Below are positions 43,112-51,625 of a stretch of DNA of 51,625 bases, piece after piece (the stretch's first letter is position 1; each line of letters starts with the position of its first letter). Source of the DNA: Trichosphaerium sp. ATCC 40318 (Eukaryota > Discosea > Flabellinia > Trichosidae); contig JALMLS010000029.1 in the NCBI GenBank assembly GCA_038496445.1, positions 1 through 51,625 of the forward strand, written 5' to 3'. The translations under genes and the position numbers were made by a program. The notes under the pieces are model-generated. The model was not told where the DNA came from and searched no databases. It saw only the letters and a program-made list of their open reading frames with translations.

Positions 43112-44052
43112 ACATTATCACGTGACAGAACACAACATAGCTAGTTTGTTTTAGTTGATGTAACGAATAAATATGTTAAAAGTAGTTGAGCCTCGCATGC
43201 TTTAGTTGTAACAAGAATACCAAAAGATTTTACTAAAATGTATTGCCAGGCAATACTGGGGTTGACGTCAAATAATCTTTCTGCCTTACAGCATATAAAA
43301 ATATGAGTCACCTACCTCACAATCACATGACACTTTCAATGTTTTTTCACATATTGGATTGTGCACTACTCTTAGCGAATCGGTGGTGTTTGGAGCCCTT
43401 TTTGTGTACCAGGTTTACCCAAAATGGCTTTTTAACCCATTGTGTTGAATTGTGCTACTATTGCATCAGCAATATACCAAACACCTTTGAGAGAAGGGCA
43501 GACCTGATAGAACAAAGTAAGACATGTTACTAAGTCCTATAAAAATAGATGTAAAGTTGCCGATATTTCAGAAGATCAAGTGAGTAATTAGATTGGACTG
43601 AATGATCCAAACAGTTTTATGAGTACCGCTAGCCATAGCAGTAAATGCGAAAGTCAATATAGAGTTCATTTAGATATCCTCTCATACAGCCTACCTCAGC
43701 TTTAGAAAGCTCAAACCGAGCTAAACATCTGCAAACTGTACATCATAAATGTACAGGACTCTACCTTATAAACAAACGAGGACGCAGGAAACAAAAGGAG
43801 AGAGTTTCGTTTTCCTAATGTACCAACAACTCCACAAGCCAAAACAGAATTAATCGTTTGGTAGCACGTTTTGCAAACCAAAACATTGCTGAAACTGTTC
43901 TCACGCAGAATGTGCATTATCCAAACGAGTGTATTTTTAACATAGGTTTAGAAGATTACAGATTTTTGTTGCTGAGTATCTTAGCCGTCGGTTAACCGGC
44001 TACAGGTTTCGTGGCCTGCGTAGCTGGGACCCTTACCTGACCACCTCTAATT

Positions 44053-44100
44053 GTGTCACACTCATTACGAAGAACCACAATTAAAAAGATTACTTGTTAA
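44053..44100 (+). pseudogene. Relic of an array tail exon, plus strand
   Basis: Encodes VSHSLRRTTIKKITC and a stop, matching the PYSLRRTT tail of copies D/E, F and H. Everything upstream of it is lost. Confidence 0.5.
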
Positions 44101-44389
44101 AAAGAAACTGTAACTTAATGTTGTAAGCCCAGATTCAATACAGGTTCTCATATTCGTAGCGATATCTCTCGCTATAATATTGGCTTAACAAAATGCTTTA
44201 GTATCTCAAACGAGTACACTTCTGAAAAACTTCCACAACAAAACACCGAGTACCAAGACTATATCCTATTGAACGCGACAGCAATATCGAGAATAAAAAC
44301 AATATTAGGATGGCATTAAACTTGAAAAAGCACTTATCGATTTGAGTATTGGAGCAACGAAACTTATGCTTCCTAAATTCTGTGTCAAA

Positions 44390-44755
44390 ACCTTGTTGTT
44401 TTAGGGCGTGATTAAGAACCCAGTATTCGACTGAGTCTTATGTCTTGGAGAAATCTATGTAAATTGCGAAGATATATTTGTTGTTTGCTTCGGCCTTTTC
44501 AATGACATGGCGGTATGTTCTTTGGCCATGGTTATGTTACGTTCTTGGTAGAAACTGTATTGTATGTTGGTCATTATTTTATGTTTTTTAATTATCTCAG
44601 TCAGACGTTTGTTTATCATTTGAGTTTCTATCTTGTACATAGAGTTGAGGAGAGCTGTAGGTCTATAGTAAAAGGTTAAGTTTTTTGCCTTTTTTTGTTG
44701 GAGGAAAATGAGGTACTTTTGAGACCTCATTGGAGGTTCAAACGGAGTTTCCACA
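44390..44755 (-). mobile_element. Non-LTR retrotransposon reverse-transcriptase relic
   Basis: Minus strand gives YRPTALLNSMYKIETQMINK, RLTEIIKKHKIMTNIQYSFY, QERNITMA and, in another frame, EKAEANNKYIFAIYIDFSK and VEYWVLNHALKQQGF. These are the region before motif A and motif A itself (IDFSKxxDSV) of LINE-type reverse transcriptases. Stops and frame changes show it is dead. A shorter sister fragment lies at 6280-6500. Confidence 0.75.
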
Positions 44756-44860
44756 AGGTGGCTCTATCCACAGCCGAGCTCTTCGCCACTTACCAAACTT
44801 TCTCGTAAATTCCATTGGTAGTTTATTTGTTACGTGGGTTTGAAAAAACGGTTGTGTTCG
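44705..44860. repeat. Dispersed repeat, copy 3
   Basis: Shares GAGACCTCATTGGAGG, GGAGTTTCCACAAGG and CCGAGCTCTTCGCCACTTACC with copies near 268 and 6505. Here it is directly fused to the reverse-transcriptase relic. Confidence 0.5.
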
Positions 44861-45123
44861 CAAAAAATTACCACATGCCAGTGCTTCACATTTAAAATGT
44901 GATATTTTCGAGTTCTGTCAGCAGTGTCAGATCCGTCAAATCCCTCAGATTGTCTAAATAGACAATACAAACACTCACATTACTTTGCAATCTCTACAGT
45001 ATCAATCTAAACACGTTGATCTAGAATTGACAAAAACTCACAAAAACTTGCAAAAAGTTACTTAGCTTAACTTGAATGCATGGACAATAATCGATTGGGA
45101 CGATGAGTATTTTACTGTTAGTT

Positions 45124-47543
45124 TCAAACAGAAGATATTTCTACTTCCTTGGTTGTTAAAGTATAAGGGAAAATGGCTCGTCTCAACTTAGGTACAAAGA
45201 AAGCAATAATCAGACCTACAGCAATCTACCATACAAATTTAGTTTGAGAAAAATAAACGAAAACAAGAAAAAGAAATGTCTTCACATACGAACACAAGAA
45301 TGCCAAATGTGACACCTAATACCAAACCAACATTTACTGATGCTCTGCTATCACAACTATCAGCTCTTGATGTGATCACAATTATGCTAGCAAAAGTTAG
45401 AGATCAGTGCAAAAATAAAAAGCATACGATGAAAGAGTCCGCTCAATTCTTGCCAATACACATTCTGGTGAAAGAACTGTAAAAGTACCATTGATACAGT
45501 TGCTGTTGCTTCGTATTACTTCTCTTCTTGTCTCACCAACACCTGTTGTGTTATTATCATTTGTGAAGTCAATGATGAACGTTGTATTTGATGGTATCAC
45601 AATACATCCTTAACATCGGATTAACCAATAAACGTGTGCTAAATAACTTGTGACACAAGACATACCTTCAACTTGAAGAAAGCCTCCTGGAGTGATTGTT
45701 GCTATCTCTGAGTTTACAAAGTCACCAACTATTATCAAAGGGCTAGACAACACTATTTCAGGTGGCAGACTACCAACTGTTGGTGCGGCTGTAGGTGATA
45801 CAGTTGTCGGTTCGAATGTTGGTGCAGTTGTAGGCGATATTGTGGTTGGTGATATTGTTGGAGGAATGAAAGTTTTGCCTTCGCAAGTAACTATTCAACA
45901 CTGTAAGAGAGCAAATACAAATAATTTATACCATTAGCTTGACAATCTGCAAAATGTGTGGTGATATCAGAGTAGCTGCAGCCACATGTAAGATTTGTTG
46001 GTGTTGAAGGACAATCAAAAACGCTTCCAGTATCTATTTGATAAATTAGTACAATACAATTGCTTGTCCATTACTATTGTTGAGGCTGTTTTCAAACGTT
46101 GTTGTATTTCTAAACACGACATTTAGTATTCTTACTGTGTTGGAAATAACATATTAGTTAGTGTACCTGATTGTAATGTCCATGGAAGACCCGATCAATG
46201 CTGGGGATATTGTAGTTGTTAAAGTATTTTGTACTTGTTTTCTAGAAGTCGGAATCAGTTATTTCAGTTGACTATTAAATTTAGGCAGAACGTTACACGC
46301 ATGTAATATTCTCAAATACACAAGAATCTATCACCGCTGATCCACTGCTTGTTAGACCACTCAATACCAATGATCCAACTATTACAGGTGATTAATATGG
46401 CGCTTGGATAGAACACGTGTACCAGTACATCTGTCATTGATTGGTCTTTCTTCTTCCACAGTATTATCAATAAAAGTTGAGTTCAATATCTGTACATCAA
46501 TTGAATTTGCGTATAGTACTGAGACATAGTAATCAGAGTTTGCTATATACAAATGAGAATATATGAGGACTGATATCTGCATACCAGAACCACTTGCAAG
46601 TACGTAATTGTCCTTGAACACGCAAGAGTTGATTGTAACCTAAATAAATGCATGTGTAAATATTTAGCCTATTATACAAAGTCACAAATTACTCTATCAA
46701 CAGCTCTGAATGTAGCAACAATTCCTATGTTTAAATAGTTATGATCAAACAAAATAAGGGAATCAAATATTACCTCTCCCTGTCATTCTATTGAGAAGAA
46801 CTCCTCCTTTAAAATTATGTTGAAAATGACAATTACTCACAGAAACTGTTTCGACTGTTTCTATCCATAATCCCAAAGGCTCGGCAAATCTTCCTCTCTC
46901 ATCGAACAGTTCATGGAAAAGTGAATTGCGAACAGCAACATTTTGACTATTTCTCATTAATTGTGGCAAAATCGAAATAAATCACGTGTACCTGTCAAAT
47001 ATTTGAATATAACTCTCTGTGCCTGTAACTACCATATTCCTACACAATAGTCAATTGATCAATAAACTAGACTTGTAATGTGAATGTACTCTACAGTGAC
47101 ATTTGCAAAGTCATTCAATCTGATTTTACAACCATCAAACGTAAATCCTGATAATGAGATGCAAATGTTATTATTCCCGTTCACCGTCTTCTGTTGGATT
47201 GAGCACGAAACATTTATGCCTTTATTTAACGCTAAATAATTTGTTACAGAACCTTTCAAAAGCGTCAACATACCATAAATGTCTAAACTTTCGGAAAGTA
47301 TAACTTGAAACGTGCCAGGAAAATTTAATCCAGTAGAATTGAGAATAAGCGTGGTTGGTCCTTCGTTCAAGTAGCACCCCATATCAGTGCCACAAACGTG
47401 GTCACTTGAAGTTACGACTAAGATGTTTGGCAAATTAATAAAACGTCATATCGCGCTGAATAGGTATTCGTACTTGTGTTACCGTGGGTAGGTGTGGCAA
47501 GAGCAAAAAACAAAAAGGCAGTACAGAAATAACGCAAAGTCAT
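45124..47543 (-). CDS. Copy J: beta-helix type I membrane surface protein, reference member
   Basis: Fully spliced by eye: 16 exons at 47474-47543, 47274-47417, 47090-47231, 46992-47039, 46774-46946, 46693-46724, 46585-46639, 46423-46542, 46297-46378, 46167-46241, 46075-46109, 45932-46033, 45666-45890, 45428-45608, 45290-45386 and 45124-45225. They total 1683 nt (560 residues plus stop), all introns GT...AG, 41-64 nt. Order: signal peptide (MTLRYFCTAFLFFALATPTH); N-terminal domain with DHVCGTDMGCYLNEG; LSGFTFDGC; beta-helix rungs (VETVSVSNCHFQHN, VQILNSTFIDN, AVIDSCVFENITC); Cys-containing TNLTCGCSYSDITTH; PT-rich stalk; SEIATITPGGFLQVEG and IPSNTTFIIDF; transmembrane helix (VNVGLVLGVTFGILVF joined to IAVGLIIAFFV); basic tail KLRRAIFPYTLTTKEVEISS. 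Many Asn-x-Ser/Thr sites suggest a glycosylated cell-surface protein. Ligand unknown. A 6-nt in-frame insertion in exon 12 relative to copy B argues for selection on the frame. Confidence 0.88.
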
Positions 47544-47616
47544 TTACTATACCAGGAATAAGCATTATTGGGCGTAATGAAGCGTTTTTTAGAAGGTAAA
47601 TTTCGTTTTTAAAACG

Positions 47617-47622
47617 CACGTG
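47617..47622. promoter_or_regulatory. CACGTG box upstream of copy J
   Basis: CACGTG in AAACGCACGTGATGCTTTCC, 74 bp upstream of the start at 47543. Confidence 0.5.
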
Positions 47623-48044
47623 ATGCTTTCCAAAACTATTATCAAAATTACAATGTGTAACATGTTCTCATTAGTTTTTGTCGAACCTCTCATTTGCTTT
47701 TAACTGCCCACAGAGTCTTTATCAATCATTTTGACGCGATATATTTAGCGGATAAATTATACCACGCTTTTGTGTACCAAAAGTAAAGTATTTGAACGTG
47801 AACAATCCGTACGTCAAAAGAACGTCACTGGTTGAAAATTACAGATATCAAACAATAAAATGTGAGCTTATTTGAACTGGGAAACAGTTAGCCAAATTTC
47901 GTAAGCATTCCAAACAAGCTTACCAGCTTTAAAACGTACTGTTAAATGACGACATACAGTGTGAAAGCGTAAAATTATGTTGTAGGCGTGAAATAAATTA
48001 TTTACTGAAAAAGTGTTGCCTTAAAAGGAAAGTATCAGCATATG

Positions 48045-48515
48045 CTCCTTGAGCACTTGGTCATGATGCCTCAGTCTCGCCAACCGTATAAAAAGCTCCG
48101 TTTATATGGGAACAGAAGTTACATACATTGTACAACAGTTTTAGGCTGAAAAAGTAGATTGCTATCTAAAAATCAAGCAACAATGCTCTAGACGCCGTTG
48201 CTTGCGCGTAAAGAATGTTTATGTAGGTGTCTACAAAACGCTGTTTAAAACAAAACGGCAATAAAAAGGTAAAACTCACTAGGTTCCCTCAATTATATTC
48301 TACCACACATATTTAAACCCTATTCTTTATGTTACAGCTATTCGTTGTTTGGACCGCATTCGTCTTAGCCTTTAATGTGTGTTTTTTCGAAAAAATTCCA
48401 CGTGTAGAAAACTCATGTGCTGTAACAAAAAGAGGTCATGCACATAACCAAGCATGCTTGTACTTAAATAGCCAAAAATGATCATTGGTTTTTTTTTAAA
48501 TCACGTGGGTTACTT
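48045..48515. repeat. Long dispersed repeat, copy 2 (matches 10061-10515)
   Basis: Begins TGCTCCTTGAGCACTTGGTC; ends with a run of T followed by AATCACGTGGGTTAC. It is upstream of copy J just as 10061-10515 is upstream of copy B. Confidence 0.65.
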
Positions 48516-48541
48516 TCAAGCTTATTCAATAGTAAACTAAA

Positions 48542-49921
48542 ATGTTACGGACTATACAGCGTCTAAGGCCACACAAAACCACTACTAGATGTTATTGTTC
48601 TATGTACGAAGCCACAGAAGGGTTCAATGTGGATAGTAACAGGTTCCAAGCGAAATTTCTGAACAACTCTAAATCGGTTAAAAAAATATAGATACGAGCG
48701 TGGAAGGCCTTCTTATCGGCAAGATGTAGTTGATAGCGTTATTAAAACGCTTTCACTTGACAATACCAAGACGGTTATTGAAATAGGCGCTGGAACGGGC
48801 ATTTTCACACGTTCGTTGGGTAACTAAGGTATGGAACTCTAAATCGCTATTAACGGGTTTTTAAGTTCCTTCGAACGCTAAAATAATCGCTGTTGAGCCT
48901 GTAGAAGGTACCTTACCAAGGATCCATTAATACTAATTAATAATAGCTATGAGAACTCACCTAAAGAAGTCGATACCAGGTATCAGTTTCTTTTCGTACA
49001 TGTGATTTTTGTTAAACTTCGTGCAGATATTGACGTACACAATGGTAGAGGAGATAGCATACCTGTAGAAGATGGAGTTGCGGATGGTATTGTAATAGCA
49101 CAAGCATTTCACTGGTACTATTTGAGCTGGCTATCGCCTTCCAACAGAATTTAGGATGGCAACGAATGACACACTTAAAGAACTGTCACGAGTTCTAAAG
49201 CCCAAAGGTAAAGTAACAAATAACAATAGCATCACTGACAATAATGTAATAGGCAAGGTGGTATTGGTTTGGAATGCAATGGACCAATTATTTCCATGGG
49301 TTAGCATGGTTTTCCGGTTAATTTATTAATGATAACTTGAAATAGGTTAAAGAATTATGTGATTTATTGCTTCCTTATAGAGGTGATACCCCTCAATACT
49401 GGTACATGTTTTATGAATAGTATTTCATGTTAAAAATCATAAATCACGTGTTTTTCTATCATCCAAGAGTTTTAGTACAAAAAATCCTCAAAAACTTAAG
49501 GGGGACGTCCCTTACGCTACTCTTCCTTTGTGTTGCTCACTTTTTAAGGCTCGGTTGGTGGAAGAAATGTTTTGATTCTCAAGATATGTTTTCAATGCCA
49601 TTGAAACACGAACTTTTTAAAGGTGTAAAACAACAAGCCAGCTCGGTATCAGGTGCATTTAAAATATACTTAACCCAAAAAAAAAAAAGTAATGTTTGGA
49701 GTGTTTAGTGATTGAGGATCGTATACTTAGCATCAGTTATATGTCTAAGCTTGAAAGAGAAGTGCAAGAAGAAGTTAGATCAAAAGTAAGACAAATAACA
49801 AATGAGAGAAACGAGAACAAAGATGGATTGGTTAGCAATTTTAATGTTTTGGTTTTAATTAAGCTCGTTCTAGTACATTCCATACTACACTGACGTGTTT
49901 GCTACTTCAAAATTACAGTAG
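48542..49921 (+). CDS. Class I SAM-dependent methyltransferase (UbiE/Methyltransf_11 type), one frame break
   Basis: Start at 48542 (MLRTIQRLRPHKTTTRCYCS, possible mitochondrial lead). Spliced pieces are RYERGRPSYRQDVVDSVI, VIEIGAGTGIFTRSL (SAM-binding motif I), NAKIIAVEPVEG (acidic end of strand 2), MRTHLKKSIP, GRGDSIPVEDGVADGIVIAQ, AFHWMATNDTLKELSRVLKP, KGKVVLVWNAMDQLFPW, VKELCDLLLPYRGDTPQYW, GWWKKCFDSQDMFSMPL, DRILSISYMSKLEREVQE and finally IPYYTDVFATSKLQ to the stop at 49921. Introns are about 40-60 nt with GT...AG, plus one of about 150 nt after QYW. Frame break: a run of seven A near 48680 puts a stop after VKKI; with six A the frame would read VKKYRYERGRP. It is therefore either a very recent pseudogene or a homopolymer error. 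The family methylates small molecules or lipids; the substrate cannot be told. Confidence 0.82.
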
Positions 49922-50232
49922 AAAATACAAAAAGCATAGAACGTTGATGTGACTCAAACAAATAAACTTGTTATGGCTACACTTAAGAACGCCGCTTGCA
50001 GTACCATTTTTACGCAGTTTGACTTTAGGTCCATTTCACCACACTCACAATTTCTCTTTGCCTATCAACCGAATCAGTGCCTTTGTGATAACATATCAGA
50101 TGTTCCTGTCATGGCTTTGTGTCAGTGTTACACGATAAGGTTTTTGTAAATTCAAAAACAAGTAGCTAATTCGGAAATACTTTCATGAACCATTTACATC
50201 TTTTTAACTCCTGAAATGTTGATGTGTTTTTA
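49922..50232. other. Spacer between two convergent genes
   Basis: 3' flanks of the methyltransferase and the hydrolase-like gene. A 66-codon plus-strand frame (49949-50149) has no recognisable feature. Confidence 0.45.
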
Positions 50233-51625
50233 TTAGTTCACAAACTTAACACTTCCCTTGTACGTGTTACAATCGAACTGTACAGTAGCTTTACTCCATT
50301 TTCTAACAAAAATACCACTGTCTTTCTCAGTTTCATGACAAACTTCCATAGGTGTTCCATAATCAAGCTTCAATTCGTCTGGGAATGCATAAGGGTTGCC
50401 CGCCGCGCCAGGTGGCTCTGATCCAGTAGAACATCCTTGCCATCCGTACCCAAGCCAAGCATAAGGACCTCTTACCAACAAAAAGCCGGCCATATCTTCT
50501 TCTAATTGAGGTAGATAAGATACATTCCTGTTCGGCATCAAGGTGAACTAAAACAAGTTACTTTTATGTCAGGTTTGAGTATGGTACTTACTAAGTAGTA
50601 GATTGCGTTTGTGTACACATGAGAATCACTACTACATTCAGCTCTGAAGGTAGCTGCACATTTTTCTTTTGTAGGTGTTGAAAAATGGCTGAATTGTTGC
50701 CAGCTCCAGCCGTTATTTGAAGCAATTGCTTCATAAACTTTAGCAACATTCGATTGCCAATTGGTGTAAATGTCAGTCAGGTCCTTTTGATCTAGTCCCA
50801 TGTCAAGTACGCAATAGTAATCCTCTTCGGTGGCACCGCCTAGCATTCAATGAGAACTTACAAAGAAATGGTAGCCAGAAAGAAAGAACTTTTTGAATAA
50901 ACAACAACGTCGTGCCGTATTTGAAATTGTCACATTGATGACGGGTGTTAATGGAGGGTGAATCAGTCCAGCGATCATCTAGAAAGAGCCCAGATATGTG
51001 CTCATTACCGAGAGCTTTTGAGAAATGTTACATCCAACAGGAAAAAAAAAAAAAAGACTTTTCTTGCCTGTTTTGCCAAGAATCACGTGATTTACCAAAT
51101 AATCCGTTAACGTCGTGTTACGATGATCCCAAAGATATTCACCACATGGAACACCACCACAATCGCATGGATCAATACAGGACCCTTCACCGTGAGGATG
51201 GTGAGGTGATTGTTCTTGATCGTGATAAAATTCTGTACATAGTGGCGGATTGTAATTATTGTCGCACTGAGGCACGTGATAGTTATTTTTACCAGAGAAT
51301 TTAAGAAACCATCCTTCGTAAGCTTTATTTGATATTTTACTATTAACGTTGGTATACCATGGGAGAGCTGGGATGCGTGTAAGTTAAAAGACGTTGAAAG
51401 CAAGTCAGTCGGTACCTTTCACGAGATTTCTGTAAACAAAAACTTTCGTTTGGGTTTATTGCCTTCACACGAGCCGCTTGTTCTACCAATAGCTCTTCAC
51501 ATGTCATAGGCTTTCCGTTAACCCATAGGTTTTTCGCATTACTCCAGTCAAAATCAGCTATACCGAATTGGCTGCGAATTTCGCATCAAAGAAGCCAGAA
51601 GTATTACAAGGCATAAAGATAGTTG
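50233..51625 (-). CDS. Secreted glycoside-hydrolase-like protein (3' part; runs off the right edge; frame breaks)
   Basis: Minus strand, 5' end outside the window. Spliced pieces are FGIADFDWSNAKNLW, KPMTCEELLVEQAARVKA, KVFVYRNLVK, LPWYTNVNSKISNKAYEGWF, FYHDQEQSPHHPHGEGSC, CDCGGVPCGEYLWDHRN, LTDYLVNHVILGKTALGN, HISGLFLDDRWTDSPS, GGATEEDYYCVLDMGLDQKD, NRNVSYLPQLEEDMAGFLLV, RGPYAWLGYGWQGCS and YGTPMEVCHETEKDSGIF to a stop at 50233. I recognise this as a protein family widespread in protists, with CDCG-x-PCGEY-DHRN and LDD signatures suggestive of a hydrolase, but I cannot give it a firm name. An intron near 51010-51070 has a GC donor (G|GCAAGAAAAG) and a run of T. Two frame breaks occur: near 51445 (between INPN and KVFVYRN) and near 51570 (between FDAKFAAN and QFGIADF). 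Pseudogene or indel errors. Confidence 0.6.

Larger units (their letters stand above)
43112..45123. other. Spacer with retroelement and gene relics
   Basis: Contains a repeat related to 5343-5670 (about 43830-43925), a tail-exon relic (44053-44100), a short stretch resembling the end of the F-box domain (about 44155-44215, SDISRYNIGLTK against NDIIRCNIGFHR), a reverse-transcriptase relic (44390-44755) and a dispersed repeat (44705-44860). The last 130 bases are the 3' flank of copy J. No intact gene. Confidence 0.5.
47544..48541. other. Spacer between copy J and the methyltransferase gene
   Basis: The first 300 bases are the conserved 5' flank of the array, matching 9395-9660. Then comes a 450-bp repeat (48045-48515) matching 10061-10515. 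No gene seen. Confidence 0.5.

Overview
The window is nuclear DNA of a unicellular eukaryote. It is AT-rich, and its genes are cut by very short introns (mostly 41-65 nt, GTA...TAG). Splicing these introns by eye rebuilds clear eukaryotic proteins: a full GNPTAB/Stealth phosphotransferase with Notch (LNR) repeats and an EF-hand, a dual-specificity phosphatase, two F-box/LRR proteins, a class I methyltransferase and a secreted hydrolase-like protein. I could not assign the lineage from sequence alone.

Most of the window is a tandem, partly inverted and partly decayed array of one gene family. Intact-looking members encode a secreted type I membrane protein of about 560 residues: signal peptide, Cys-containing N-terminal domain, parallel beta-helix made of short mini-exon-coded rungs, Pro/Thr-rich stalk in some members, membrane-proximal beta domain, one transmembrane helix, and a short basic tail (KLRHAI-PYSLRR type). 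I count eight long copies, called A to J below: A 1359-3741, B 6867-9286, C 10641-13036, D/E 14178-21438 interrupted by a 4.8 kb insertion, F 21773-24319 and H 25516-27804, all on minus; I 38385-40679 on plus; J 45124-47543 on minus. A ninth copy runs off the left edge, and at least six exon-sized relics lie between them. Copy J can be spliced completely: 16 exons, 15 introns, 1683 coding nt. A CACGTG box lies upstream of every start, at exactly 74 bp in three copies.

The array carries mobile and repeated DNA: a SINE-like retroposon with poly(A) and a perfect 15-bp target duplication (13353-13930), non-LTR reverse-transcriptase relics (about 6280-6500 and 44390-44755), a 701-bp element with AGTACTAAAA terminal inverted repeats (15955-16655), and blocks rich in palindromic GGTATAATACC with an 80-bp tandem period (17445-17735, 18905-19375). 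The last two lie inside an unrecognised gene (gene X) that itself sits inside copy D/E.

Between the head-to-head copies H and I is a 10.6 kb segment with single-copy-type genes: F-box/LRR (30036-30926), GNPTAB-like (31469-35965, minus) and a small membrane protein (36152-36526). After copy I come the phosphatase (41197-41847) and a second F-box/LRR (42203-43111). The right end holds a methyltransferase (48542-49921) and the 3' part of a hydrolase-like gene (50233 to the edge, minus); both show single-nucleotide frame breaks, as does copy A.

The most interesting system is the surface-protein array: many near-identical promoters and tails, divergent ectodomains, relics in both orientations and strong repeat activity. 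That is the pattern expected of a diversifying recognition, adhesion or surface-variation family, but this function is inferred and not shown.
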